Notes: generated from the letters alone by a model not told the origin. A stretch of 17,703 nt of DNA from an uncultured Collinsella sp. (GCA_958452935.1 CAUDVX010000034.1:1-17703), one strand, 5' to 3'. Shown: positions 6,364 to 14,740, counted from the stretch's first letter. Made by a program: numbers and translations.

Positions 6364-6377
6364 AGAACATGTGTTTG
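6364..6377. promoter_or_regulatory. LexA-type SOS box 2
   Basis: AGAACATGTGTTTG keeps the GAAC-N4-GTTTG core and lies 17 bases, start to start, after box 1, just before the ribosome site GGAAGG (6380-6385). Paired boxes suggest cooperative or especially tight repression of this error-prone polymerase. Confidence 0.65.
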
Positions 6378-6391
6378 ATGGAAGGGCACGG

Positions 6392-7897
6392 ATGGCGCAC
6401 GAGCAGCACACCTACATCTGCATCGACCTTAAAACGTTCTACGCCAGCGTCGAGTGCGTCGACCGCGGGCTCAACCCGCTCACCACCAACCTGGTCGTTG
6501 CCGACGAATCGCGCGGACGAACGACCATCTGTCTCGCCATCACACAGGCCATGAAAGACCTCGGGATACACAACCGCTGCCGTTTATTCGAGATTCCCGA
6601 TAGCATCGACTACATTAAGGCCGTACCGCGCATGCAGCACTACATGGAGGTGTCGGCGCAAATCTACGGCATCTATCTGGAATACATGAGCCCACAGGAC
6701 GTGCACGTCTACTCCATCGACGAATGCTTTATCGACGTGACGCCCTATCTGGACCTCTACCATACTGACGCTGAAGGCTTCGCCTGCATGCTGCGTGACG
6801 AGGTCCTGGGGCGCACCGGCATCACGGCAACGGTCGGCATCGGCCCCAACCTATTCCAGGCCAAGGTTGCACTCGATATCACCGCCAAGCACGTGCCCAG
6901 TCGCATCGGCAAACTCGACGACGAGACCTTTCGCAAGGAGATCTGGCCCCATCGCCCCATCACCGACATCTGGGGCATCGGGCCCGGCGTGGCAGCGCGA
7001 CTCGAAAAATACGGCGTCTACGATTTGATGGGCGTCGCGGCGCTCGACGAAAACCTGCTCTACGACGAGCTCGGCGTCAATGCCGAGTATCTTATCGACC
7101 ACGCCTTTGGGCGCGAGCCGACAACTATCGCCGATATCCAAGCTTATCGCCCGCAAGCGACCTCGACCGCCACAGGGCAGGTGCTCTCGAAGGGTTATGC
7201 CTACGAGCAGGCCTACACCGTGTTGCGCGAGATGGTCGACAACGCTGTGCTGGACTTAGTCGATAAGCACGTGGTGTGCGACAGCATCTCGCTCTTTGTA
7301 GGCTACGCGAGCGAGCGCGCCGACATACGCCGCCTCGACGCCAGCGGCACAGCGCAATATGTGGACGGATGCGGACACCTACGCTCGAGCACGTCGAGCA
7401 TCGAACCCGCCGTAACTGTTGGACCCGAGCTCGCACCCCGTGCGCCCAAGCCCGTCCAACGCGATGACGAACGACGGCGCTTGGTGCGTGAGGCGCAGGC
7501 AATCGATGGCATCTTTGTGGGAGAGCATGGCGGCAAACCGCGCGGTGGCTATGCCGCGCTCTTCGCGCACTCCAACGCTTCGCGAAAGCTGCCCGAGCGA
7601 ACCAATTCGTTTAAGAAGATCATGGGCTATTTCGATGAGCTCTGGGCGCAGACCGTCGATCCCAAACGACCGGTCAAACGCATCAACCTGGGATTTGGCA
7701 ACCTCATGCCCGAGGAATTTGCCACCATCGATCTATTTAGCGATATCGAGGCGGATGAGCGCGAGCGCGACCTGGCGCGCGCCGTCCTGGCCGTGAAAGG
7801 CAAGTACGGCAAAAACGCCCTGGTCAAAGGATTGAGCTTTACCGCCGGCGCCACCGCGCGCGAACGCAACGACCAAGTTGGAGGACACCGTGCCTAA
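6392..7897 (+). CDS. Y-family DNA polymerase (UmuC/DinB/UvrX-like)
   Basis: The 501-aa protein is a translesion DNA polymerase that copies past damaged bases with low fidelity. The first metal-binding Asp is in YICIDLKTFYASVECV (Asp12). The catalytic VYSIDECFIDVT places Asp110-Glu111 in the SIDE motif. The thumb helix-hairpin-helix is near ITDIWGIGPGVAARLEKYG (about 196-214), followed by the little-finger domain. The C-terminal tail, with KYGKNALVKG and ATARERNDQVGGHRA, is typical of the Bacillus UvrX/YqjW-like subgroup. The ATG at 6392 has GGAAGG six bases before it; a GTG at 6371 overlaps the second SOS box and is less likely. It is followed, with an eight-base overlap, by the YolD-like gene. 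Regulation is by DNA damage, judging from the two LexA boxes. Confidence 0.93.
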   Translation: MAHEQHTYICIDLKTFYASVECVDRGLNPLTTNLVVADESRGRTTICLAITQAMKDLGIHNRCRLFEIPDSIDYIKAVPRMQHYMEVSAQIYGIYLEYMSPQDVHVYSIDECFIDVTPYLDLYHTDAEGFACMLRDEVLGRTGITATVGIGPNLFQAKVALDITAKHVPSRIGKLDDETFRKEIWPHRPITDIWGIGPGVAARLEKYGVYDLMGVAALDENLLYDELGVNAEYLIDHAFGREPTTIADIQAYRPQATSTATGQVLSKGYAYEQAYTVLREMVDNAVLDLVDKHVVCDSISLFVGYASERADIRRLDASGTAQYVDGCGHLRSSTSSIEPAVTVGPELAPRAPKPVQRDDERRRLVREAQAIDGIFVGEHGGKPRGGYAALFAHSNASRKLPERTNSFKKIMGYFDELWAQTVDPKRPVKRINLGFGNLMPEEFATIDLFSDIEADERERDLARAVLAVKGKYGKNALVKGLSFTAGATARERNDQVGGHRA

Positions 7898-8315
7898 GTC
7901 CCAACAACAGCCGATGCGGCCACCGACACCTTTTGAACGCCTAGCGGACCCCGAGGGAAGACGTCGCTCCGCCGACCCAAAGCTCACCGCCAACGGCGCC
8001 GTCCGCGCCGGCCGCGCCGCGCAGTTTATGCCCTTTGCCGCCCTCACGGGATACTACGAGCTCGTGCGCAAGCAAGAAATTACCGTCGAACCAAAATGCG
8101 AACTCACGGAAGAAAAAGCCCTCGAGCTTTCAAAAAAGCTCGAGGGCCTCAAACGCGGCGACTTGGTGCGTGTCACCTATTACGATACATACGGCTATCG
8201 TAGCCGCACCGGCATTCTCGACGAAGTGCTTCCCGCCTTCAAGTTCCTCAAGCTCAAGGACATCGCCATCGACTTCGACGATATCCAAGACATCGAACTG
8301 CGCGGACGAGCCTAG
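7890..8315 (+). CDS. YolD-like protein, partner of the Y-family polymerase
   Basis: This 141-aa protein shows the YolD-family hallmark AAQFMPFAAL (43-52), the beta-rich core GDLVRVTYYDTYGYRSRTGIL (90-110), and the terminal IAIDFDDIQDIEL (125-137). YolD-like genes are known to sit next to UmuC-type polymerases in Bacillus (yolD-uvrX, yqjX-yqjW) and are proposed to be functional counterparts of UmuD. The GTG at 7890 is preferred: GGAGG lies five bases before it, and the gene overlaps the polymerase stop by eight bases. A TTG at 7878 is in frame but lies within the ribosome site. Codons 77-86 form a perfect 13-base inverted repeat that reads as a terminator on the opposite strand. Confidence 0.88.
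   Translation: MPKSQQQPMRPPTPFERLADPEGRRRSADPKLTANGAVRAGRAAQFMPFAALTGYYELVRKQEITVEPKCELTEEKALELSKKLEGLKRGDLVRVTYYDTYGYRSRTGILDEVLPAFKFLKLKDIAIDFDDIQDIELRGRA
8118..8147 (-). terminator. Intrinsic terminator for minus-strand transcripts embedded in the yolD-like gene
   Basis: GCCCTCGAGCTTT and AAAGCTCGAGGGC form a perfect 13-bp stem with a 4-base loop. On the minus strand it is followed by TTTTTCTTCC, a textbook intrinsic terminator. It lies about 195 bases beyond the stop of the convergent HMA gene. On the plus strand it encodes ALELSKKLEG of the YolD-like protein. Confidence 0.7.
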
Positions 8316-8341
8316 ACAAGGAAATGCATCCAAGGCGACGC

Positions 8342-8725
8342 TTACAGCGTCATGACGTAGTAACCCGCGTCCTTCACGGCGGCCACGAGAGCACCGCGAT
8401 CGATCGGCTGCTTAGAGCGCACGCGTGCCGTGTGGTCCGCATACGTCACCGTTGCCCACACGCCATCCAGCGCATTCAGGGCATTGGCTACGTTCTGAGC
8501 GCAGCCGTCACAGCTCATGCCGCCGATGAGCAGCTCCTCGCTATAGGGATAATGAGACAGATCGGTATCAGCGACCACGACCTTCTTGGACTTCTTTCCG
8601 CTCGCGCCGTCACTGCAGCAGCTCTTTCCGCGAGTCGAAGCGGCGATGCGACGCAACCCAAAAAACAAACCGACGGCAATTACGGCCAGCACGATGAGAT
8701 TCGCAGGGTTGAGCAAGTCACTCAT
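8342..8725 (-). CDS. Membrane-anchored HMA-domain metallochaperone-like protein
   Basis: The 127-aa protein has one N-terminal membrane helix (about 8-26, NLIVLAVIAVGLFFGL), then a basic linker with a Cys pair (GKSCCSDG, 34-40), and a heavy-metal-associated domain with the metal site GGMSCDGC (68-75, Cys72 and Cys75) and the closing motif DAGYYV. HMA domains of this type bind Cu(I) or related soft metals. The helix-plus-Cys-pair front half resembles small FeoB-associated Cys-rich membrane proteins, so it may be a fusion of the two ideas. The start at 8725 has AAAGGGG nearby; an in-frame ATG at 8740 is less likely. A CsoR-like site lies 30 bases upstream. It converges with the yolD-like gene, 26 bases away, and diverges from the DUF3793 operon. 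Confidence 0.85.
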   Translation of the reverse strand: MSDLLNPANLIVLAVIAVGLFFGLRRIAASTRGKSCCSDGASGKKSKKVVVADTDLSHYPYSEELLIGGMSCDGCAQNVANALNALDGVWATVTYADHTARVRSKQPIDRGALVAAVKDAGYYVMTL

Positions 8726-8754
8726 GCGTTCCCCTTTCAAGTAGCCCTATCTAG

Positions 8755-8771
8755 ATACCCCCATAGGGTGT
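8755..8771 (-). promoter_or_regulatory. CsoR-like copper operator candidate
   Basis: ATACCCCCATAGGGTGT resembles known CsoR/copper-sensing operators, which have a TACCC...GGGTA-type GC-centred dyad. It lies 30 bases before the start of the HMA gene, where a repressor would overlap the promoter. No csoR gene is in the window, so the assignment rests on motif and context alone. Confidence 0.45.
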
Positions 8772-8833
8772 CCCCATCTTAACCCAAAATCATGTCCGTT
8801 CGGTCAATTAGTTTCCCTCTTCAAACTTTTTTG

Positions 8834-8861
8834 TTGACCATGGCTTACTTTCGTGTATAAG
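8834..8861 (+). promoter_or_regulatory. Promoter of the DUF3793-flavodoxin operon
   Basis: TTGACC (8834-8839) and TATAAG (8856-8861) are separated by 16 bases. Directly downstream (8862-8880) lies TTTTCCTAGGCTAACAACT, whose core TAGGCTAAC resembles part of a DtxR/IdeR iron box. The Shine-Dalgarno site of the first gene is AAGGAG at 8891-8896. Confidence 0.7.
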
Positions 8862-8900
8862 TTTTCCTAGGCTAACAACTGAGGACCCGAAAGGAGCATC

Positions 8901-9605
8901 GTGACTCGAACCATTGACATCCCAACATATCAAACGGCTGTCGTGCGCAACTGCTCCCCTACGCTCGCAGGTATCAAGCCGGCTTCGCTCTTTACCTATC
9001 CCGGCGTTTACGCCAACCAAAACGGAAAGCCCGGCGCCGCCCATATCGAAGAGCGACGCTCTCGCCTGCTCGCCGTCATAGCCCAATGCAACCGCGAGCT
9101 CCAGCCACTCGGGATCCATATGAGCGTTTTGGTCTGGCGCCCCTGCGGAGCGCTCATCTATTTGTACCGCCCTGCGGACCTCATGCGATACCTCTCCGAC
9201 CCCCGCGCCACGACGGCGCTTGCCGCCGAAGGTTACGATGTCCACAACCTGCCCGCATCGCTGGTGCATCTCGCCGCGCGCATCACACTGGCAAGCAGCA
9301 ATGCCGCAGAAAGCGCCTATGACGGCAGCGTCTGCGCACTCGCGCGAAATAGGCACTGCGATACGGGGTGCATGTGCGAGTTCCCCCACGAAATTGGCTA
9401 TTTTTTGGGCTATCCCTACGAAGATGTCCATCAGTTTATCGTCCAGCACGGCGAAAACTATAAGGTCTTTGGCGCATGGAAGGTATACACAAACGTTGAG
9501 CAGGCGCTCACGACCTTCGATTCCTATCGCGCATGCACGCAATACCTTACCTACATCTATCAACAGGGTTGCACCCTGGGACAACTTGTCCAGGCAACCC
9601 GATAG
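8901..9605 (+). CDS. DUF3793 family protein
   Basis: This 234-aa cytoplasmic protein matches DUF3793, a family of unknown biochemical role common in anaerobic gut Firmicutes and Actinobacteria and often next to flavodoxin or iron-transport genes. Recognisable parts are the strand LGIHMSVLVWRPCGALIYLY (70-89), the Cys-rich RHCDTGCMCEFPHEIGYFLG (151-170), YPYEDVHQFI (171-180), GENYK (184-188) and WKVY (193-196). The clustered Cys153, Cys157 and Cys159 could bind metal or a cluster, but this is speculative. The start is GTG with AAGGAG five bases upstream. The flavodoxin gene follows after 46 bases, so both are probably one transcript. Confidence 0.85.
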   Translation: MTRTIDIPTYQTAVVRNCSPTLAGIKPASLFTYPGVYANQNGKPGAAHIEERRSRLLAVIAQCNRELQPLGIHMSVLVWRPCGALIYLYRPADLMRYLSDPRATTALAAEGYDVHNLPASLVHLAARITLASSNAAESAYDGSVCALARNRHCDTGCMCEFPHEIGYFLGYPYEDVHQFIVQHGENYKVFGAWKVYTNVEQALTTFDSYRACTQYLTYIYQQGCTLGQLVQATR

Positions 9606-9651
9606 AGCATACAAATCGCGGCCGCACGCCACACAACCGAAAGGAAAACAT

Positions 9652-10071
9652 ATGAGCAAGATCGCAGTCGTCTACTGGAGTGGCACGGGCAACACCGAGG
9701 CCATGGCAAACCTCGTCGCCGAGGGCGCAACCGATGCCGGCGCCGAGGCAGAGGTCATCTCCTGCGCCGACTTCTCCGCAGACAAGGCCGCCGGCTATGA
9801 CGCCATTGCCTTCGGCTGCCCCGCCATGGGTTCCGAGGAGCTTGAGTATGACGAGTTCCAGCCTATGTGGGACGAGGTCAAGGAGTCCCTCGGCGACAAG
9901 AAGGTCGTCCTCTTTGGCTCCTACTCGTGGGCCGAGGGCGAGTGGATGGACAACTGGAAGGCCGATGCCGACGAGGCGGGCGTCAACGTCGTCGATTCCG
10001 TCATTTGCTACGATGCGCCCGATGATGAGGGCGAGGCGGCCTGCAAGGCCCTGGGAGCGGAGCTGGCATAA
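9652..10071 (+). CDS. Short-chain flavodoxin
   Basis: The 139-aa protein is a small FMN-binding electron carrier of the cytoplasm. The phosphate-binding loop is SGTGNTEAM (10-18). The two isoalloxazine-flanking loops are CPAMGSEELE (56-65) and FGSYSWAEGEW (88-98), the second with Tyr91 and Trp93 placed to stack on FMN. Length and acidity are normal for the family. Flavodoxins often replace ferredoxin when iron is scarce, which fits its pairing with DUF3793 and the iron-box-like motif upstream. The start has AAAGGA upstream. A strong hairpin follows the stop at 10102-10136. Confidence 0.95.
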   Translation: MSKIAVVYWSGTGNTEAMANLVAEGATDAGAEAEVISCADFSADKAAGYDAIAFGCPAMGSEELEYDEFQPMWDEVKESLGDKKVVLFGSYSWAEGEWMDNWKADADEAGVNVVDSVICYDAPDDEGEAACKALGAELA

Positions 10072-10101
10072 ACCACCCATTGACACGACAGATGCAACGC
10101 A

Positions 10102-10136
10102 AACGGGCTCCGGGTCGTCTTAACCCGGAGCCCGTT
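10102..10136. terminator. Bidirectional terminator between flavodoxin and the surface protein gene
   Basis: AACGGGCTCCGGGT and ACCCGGAGCCCGTT pair perfectly over 14 bases around a 7-base loop. T-runs are short on both sides (TTCATCTAT on plus, TTTGCGTTG on minus). It lies 30 bases after the flavodoxin stop and about 75 bases after the stop of the convergent surface protein gene. Confidence 0.75.
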
Positions 10137-10210
10137 CATCTATAAAGCCACGACACGAACGGCACAACTCACCCGCGTATCAAACGACGGACGTTACAGG
10201 CATCGAGTCG

Positions 10211-13200
10211 CTATGCGCTCTTACGGGAGCGCACAAACCACGCACCAATAGCCGCAAGGCACACGATACCGACAACAACACCGGTAACAGCGACCGGGTT
10301 AACGCCGCCTCGCCCATCCAAAGCACCCTTGCGTGATGCGGCAGCAGCGGACGTCGTTTTCGAACCGGAAGACTCGTCGGAGCCGGACTTCTTATCGGAC
10401 TCGCCCTTGTTGGCATCCACATTCTGCGAAGCAACAACTTCCTGCATTCCAGAACCGCCCTGCTTATCGCCGGAGCCATCGCCCCTCTGCGAACCGGTCG
10501 GCATGACCGCGGGCGTCGAATTCTTCGTCGGGACCGTAGGAACGGGTACCTCGGGCGTCACGGGTTTTATCGAGCCGCCCGGTTCGACGACACCGGCTTT
10601 TACGCCACCGATCTTGGACCAGCTCACACCGGACCCTGCGGACTTATAGGCCGAAAGGGATCGTAAGGCCTGTACAGTCGCAAGCGCGTTGGCATTGCCG
10701 GGCTTACCGTCGGATTCCATGGTATGGGCGTAGCCCTTGCCGTCGGCGACCTCGTAGGCGCAGATTGCAGTAATCAGGCTATTCGCACCCGTTGCAAAAC
10801 CGTTCTTGGTATTTACGGGATCCTTGCCAAGAGCCACAAGAGCGAGCAGCACCTGGGCATTCGACTCAACGGACCCAAAGTCGCAAAGGCCGTTCATCTG
10901 ACCCCTAAGGAAGCCGAGCGCATTGTCGACAGCAGATGCAACAGAAGGTTGGCCATTCGAGGCCAGGGCAACGGCGCACGCGTCATTATCGACATAGGGC
11001 GCAAGCGCCTGAAGTGCCATAGCGGTCATATCGACGTTGCTCGCACCGCCCGCATCGATGGTGAAACCGCCGTCGGGATTCTGGAACGAAAGCAGCGCGC
11101 AAACAAGCTGAGCACGTGTCCAAGAAGAGCCGGACGCACGCAGCACCTCATTCGAAATACCCGCCTCGTCAAGGGCGATCAGTGCATAGACCACGTTGTT
11201 CGCCGAAGCCACAAGATCTTCGTGAGAGCAAATGTCGGCAATGAGATCCACGCCATCGAAAGAGGTAATATCCTCGCCAAGCGCGGTTAGCGCAAGCGCA
11301 ACTCGCTCGCAATCAGTCACCTTGGCGGTGTTGCCCGACCACTCGGCCTTATGAACGGTAAGGGACTTCTTGTAATTCGCGATCAGTGCGTCGTCAATCT
11401 TGCGCCCCGACGTTGCGAAGGCGTAAATCTCCCATTCTTGACCATAGGTGTACGCATCGATCGTACGGTTGGCGTCAAAGTACTTGGCAGCGGAAAGGGT
11501 ACCTTCGTCGGCCTTTGCCTCGTTATCCGGTGAGGCAACGATTCCGTCAACCGTAATCTCAAAGGAGATGGCCTGGGCACCGGCAGTCTGATCGATCGGC
11601 GTACCGGTCACCGTATAGGTACCGGCCTTGTTCGCCGTCAGGACATAGGCGCCGCTCGCCACAAACAAGCCGTCGTCAGGAGCACCGTCAACGTGCTTCC
11701 AATCACCAAGAGCGCGTCGGTCGATACTCACGGCATCCGAGGCATCCCGACCTTCCTCGGTCGTCACACTCCATTTCATACCGGGCTCGGAAACGCTCCA
11801 GCCCTCGACATCGTTCTCACCCGTATAACCCAGGTTGAGTTCGACGGTCTTACCGGCCTTAACGGACGCGGGGACATTCGTGATTGTCACCGATTTCAGT
11901 GGGTTCCGGTAAGCGTAGATAACTTCTCGCTTACCCGAGGAGATGACGCTGCCGTCCTGGTTTTCGACCGTCGCCTCAAACGTTGTCTTACCGGCCTTAT
12001 ACGGCGTAAAGCCAATCTCGCCACTCGTAGTGTACTCGGCAACCGCAGAATCACTCGAGGTGACCGTGTAGCAAGCGCGATCACTCGCGTTTTCGGGTCC
12101 CACAACCGGCGCAGCCTTATCGGTCAGGAAGGCGCCTTTGGCAAGCGGATTGCGACCGTGCAGATAGACAGTCTCGCCGTCCTCGTTATAGCCAAGCGAG
12201 ACGCTCGTCGCTGGCACATAGCTCGACGTGACCGTCACGCTCTTGGAGGCGATATCGAGATTTGCGCGTGAAGATACCCGAATCGTGGCCTCGCCCGGCT
12301 TCTTAAAATAAAAGCAGGCGGATCCGGGATTGGAGTAAAGTACGTTCGCAGGCGTGCCGACAAAGCGAAAACGCGCATAGGAAACAGGAGTGTACTCGCC
12401 CTCGGCGGCATCGGTGTAATGAACACGGACTTCAAGATTCTTGACCTCGGAACCCGCAACCGCAATAGTGCCGCCCGTCACGTTTGCGCCGTTATACCAA
12501 ATCTGAAAATCATCGATCGGTTTGGACACTGCCTTGACCACAACGGTCGCGACGTTCTCGGTAGTGCCGTCGTCCTTGTGGAGTGTGGCGGTTACCGTAC
12601 CTACGGCGTCGTTATACACGTGCAGCAGGCCCGTTTCCTCGTTAACGGCGATATCACCCCTGTTGGCATCTGGGGTACCCCAGGTCACCTTGGCATCCTT
12701 GGGCAGGCCATCGAGCTCAAGCGTGCCCGAAACGCAGGCGGCACCGTTCTCGCCCACCACAACGTCGTCGGGAGACGGGCAGAGCACACCATCGGCAGCA
12801 GTTACGGTCTTGCCGGTACGGGCAGACGTGAACTTCACCTCGTACTTATTGCTTGCAGTAGGGCTCTCAGAAGACTCGTGGTCTAGATTCTCACCGAAGT
12901 GCGGAAAGCCATCAGACCCCATACCCCACACGCTACCGTTTTCACCACGATTGACGTTGAGATTTTCGACAAAGGTCGCCGTCTTCATGTCATCGGTATC
13001 GACAGCATAGGAGTTGACGAGCGCGTCCGAGGGAAAGACGACCTTATTGGTAAGGCCCTCCTGCCAGTACGCATTGATGAGCTGTCCGGAGTCGTAGCTC
13101 GCAAAGAGCACGCCGCCGGTCGAAGCGGCGGTGGACATGCAATTGGAGATCACGCCGCCCTGGAGCGTACGGCCAAAGCCAGCAACGCCCTTACCCGTAA

Positions 13201-14740
13201 CGGACGTGGAGCAATTAATGACAGAGCCCTTTACCTGATTGCCAAGCGGACCAAACGACTTGCCGTCCATGGCCTGTTTGAGCTCACCGGCAAAAGAGAC
13301 ATTCTGGATGACGCCGGTGGAGCCAACGCTCGCAAACAGAGACTTAACGCCTCCCCCGTTGTCGAAGGTAATAGTGTGGCCCTGCCCGTCAAACGTGCAA
13401 TTGAGCTCGCCTGTGGGTCCGAAGAACCATTCGTCATCAATCACAATGTCGTTATCGAGCACATAGTAGTTGCTCGCATCCTTGACGTTCATATACATGA
13501 AGTCATCCTGCGACGAGATATGCTTGACGCTCTCCGGCTGGGCGACGGGAGCCGTCGGCTTCTTTTTCTCAAGCGCATCCGAGGCGTCATCGAGCTTTTT
13601 GACCGCCGCATTTACATCGGACTGAGATGCATCGTCGTTATCGTTGACGATTTTGGCGTCAGCAAGAGCAGCGGCAAAGGCGGACCAGGAATCCGTTGTG
13701 TAGTCTGACTCATTGAGCGCCTCGGCGGCCGTGATAGCCGCGACGAGCGCGTCCTTATTGACAACGACGGGGGCAGAGCCGCTCACAAGCAAGGGCAGGC
13801 CACCATTGGACACCCAGGAAAAGCCAGTCGACGGCGTATCGGTATTGAGCACGTCGAGTGATTTAGCAGAAGAGAGGTCGGCGGCTTTAGCCGCGTTTCC
13901 CTTGTTAAAGCCGCTAGGGTTGTTTATCTCGGCAGGCGAAAAACCTACGGTATATAGGCAGTTCAACAGTGATCCGGCCTGAGCCTCACCGACCAGGCCA
14001 CCGTTCATCTCAACGCCTGAGCCGGCAAAATAGGAATTGACGATCTTTCCGGACGTCATACCGCCGACCAGGCCACCGGCACAGCCCATCCAGCCGATAA
14101 GGTTCACACTCGCCGTGGACCAGCACATCTGGATGGTGCCAGAAAGTGTCATGGCAATGGAGCCCACATTGTCGGTGCTCGAGACCGAGCCCGTCACGCC
14201 CAGGTTCTGAATCGAGCCGGCCACATTATTCGCAACGGCCTTGCCGTTAATGGTGACCGTGTGGCCCTGGCCATCCAGGGTGCCGTCAACGGTCTCGATC
14301 TGCTGATCAGTGCCCATCGAAATATTCGCGCCGAGCTTGACGGTCGCACCCGCCTCAATGGTCTCAGGCATATCGGCCGCATCGTTGACGACCACCGTCT
14401 CGCCCGAGTGCACTACCTTAGCGAAAGAACCTGCTTCTTCGACCTGTGCAGCCGGTACCGTTTCCTCGGACGCAATAGATTGCACGGCAACACCGGAGCT
14501 TTCCTGCTCCTGCGTGCTGCCGCCATCTGCCATGCCGGTTTCAGCGTCGGCAGAAGGCTCATCTTCATTAGGCCTGCCCTGCCCATCATCGCCCGCCGCG
14601 GTGACCTGATCGGCCGCCGCGGCTACGCCCGTGCTCACCTCCTCGGCAAACGCGGTCATTCCCGTGCTCGAACTGGCAAAGATAAACGCCATGAGCACGA
14701 CGAGGAATTTCCTCGTACCTGTTCGGATGTTGTTGAGCAT
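10211..14740 (-). CDS. Large secreted, membrane-anchored multidomain surface protein with alpha/alpha-toroid; B12-riboswitch controlled
   Basis: The 1509-aa product has a signal peptide (1-32, hydrophobic FLVVLMAFIFASSS) and a low-complexity acidic stretch (about 40-105). Two beta-helix/GLUG-like regions follow: 125-265, with TLDGQGHTVTI, GGLVG and NGGLVG; and 405-580, again with TFDGQGHTITF. A FIVAR-like helical module (about 328-393) lies between them. Next come a BIG2-like Ig domain (about 635-737) and about three more Ig-like domains (740-1066). An alpha/alpha-toroid of the prenyltransferase/terpene-cyclase or transcobalamin type (about 1080-1370) carries repeats such as SFQNPDGGFTIDAGG and VDMTAMALQALAPY. 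The end is a Pro/Ser/Gly linker, a membrane helix (about 1481-1503) and the basic tail RSRKSA. There is no LPXTG, so anchoring is by the membrane helix. The start at 14740 has GGGGGAAAGG upstream; an ATG at 14767 is less likely. The riboswitch upstream points to corrinoid binding or salvage. No DUF4430 (cobalamin-capping beta) domain was found. Confidence 0.88.
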   Translation of the reverse strand: MLNNIRTGTRKFLVVLMAFIFASSSTGMTAFAEEVSTGVAAAADQVTAAGDDGQGRPNEDEPSADAETGMADGGSTQEQESSGVAVQSIASEETVPAAQVEEAGSFAKVVHSGETVVVNDAADMPETIEAGATVKLGANISMGTDQQIETVDGTLDGQGHTVTINGKAVANNVAGSIQNLGVTGSVSSTDNVGSIAMTLSGTIQMCWSTASVNLIGWMGCAGGLVGGMTSGKIVNSYFAGSGVEMNGGLVGEAQAGSLLNCLYTVGFSPAEINNPSGFNKGNAAKAADLSSAKSLDVLNTDTPSTGFSWVSNGGLPLLVSGSAPVVVNKDALVAAITAAEALNESDYTTDSWSAFAAALADAKIVNDNDDASQSDVNAAVKKLDDASDALEKKKPTAPVAQPESVKHISSQDDFMYMNVKDASNYYVLDNDIVIDDEWFFGPTGELNCTFDGQGHTITFDNGGGVKSLFASVGSTGVIQNVSFAGELKQAMDGKSFGPLGNQVKGSVINCSTSVTGKGVAGFGRTLQGGVISNCMSTAASTGGVLFASYDSGQLINAYWQEGLTNKVVFPSDALVNSYAVDTDDMKTATFVENLNVNRGENGSVWGMGSDGFPHFGENLDHESSESPTASNKYEVKFTSARTGKTVTAADGVLCPSPDDVVVGENGAACVSGTLELDGLPKDAKVTWGTPDANRGDIAVNEETGLLHVYNDAVGTVTATLHKDDGTTENVATVVVKAVSKPIDDFQIWYNGANVTGGTIAVAGSEVKNLEVRVHYTDAAEGEYTPVSYARFRFVGTPANVLYSNPGSACFYFKKPGEATIRVSSRANLDIASKSVTVTSSYVPATSVSLGYNEDGETVYLHGRNPLAKGAFLTDKAAPVVGPENASDRACYTVTSSDSAVAEYTTSGEIGFTPYKAGKTTFEATVENQDGSVISSGKREVIYAYRNPLKSVTITNVPASVKAGKTVELNLGYTGENDVEGWSVSEPGMKWSVTTEEGRDASDAVSIDRRALGDWKHVDGAPDDGLFVASGAYVLTANKAGTYTVTGTPIDQTAGAQAISFEITVDGIVASPDNEAKADEGTLSAAKYFDANRTIDAYTYGQEWEIYAFATSGRKIDDALIANYKKSLTVHKAEWSGNTAKVTDCERVALALTALGEDITSFDGVDLIADICSHEDLVASANNVVYALIALDEAGISNEVLRASGSSWTRAQLVCALLSFQNPDGGFTIDAGGASNVDMTAMALQALAPYVDNDACAVALASNGQPSVASAVDNALGFLRGQMNGLCDFGSVESNAQVLLALVALGKDPVNTKNGFATGANSLITAICAYEVADGKGYAHTMESDGKPGNANALATVQALRSLSAYKSAGSGVSWSKIGGVKAGVVEPGGSIKPVTPEVPVPTVPTKNSTPAVMPTGSQRGDGSGDKQGGSGMQEVVASQNVDANKGESDKKSGSDESSGSKTTSAAAASRKGALDGRGGVNPVAVTGVVVGIVCLAAIGAWFVRSRKSA

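Noticed and set aside
10211..10330. An LPXTG-type sorting signal at the end of the surface protein
   Set aside because: The C-terminus has a membrane helix and basic tail, but only a GVNPVAVTG-like sequence stands where LPXTG would be.
10600..11700. A DUF4430 (transcobalamin-like beta) domain in the surface protein
   Set aside because: No segment with the typical GWxYxVNG-like ending was found; only the toroid is supported.
10724..13708. Several plus-strand open frames of 150-270 codons opposite the surface protein gene
   Set aside because: They are antisense shadows; the minus-strand frame is continuous with a signal peptide, domain repeats and a membrane anchor.
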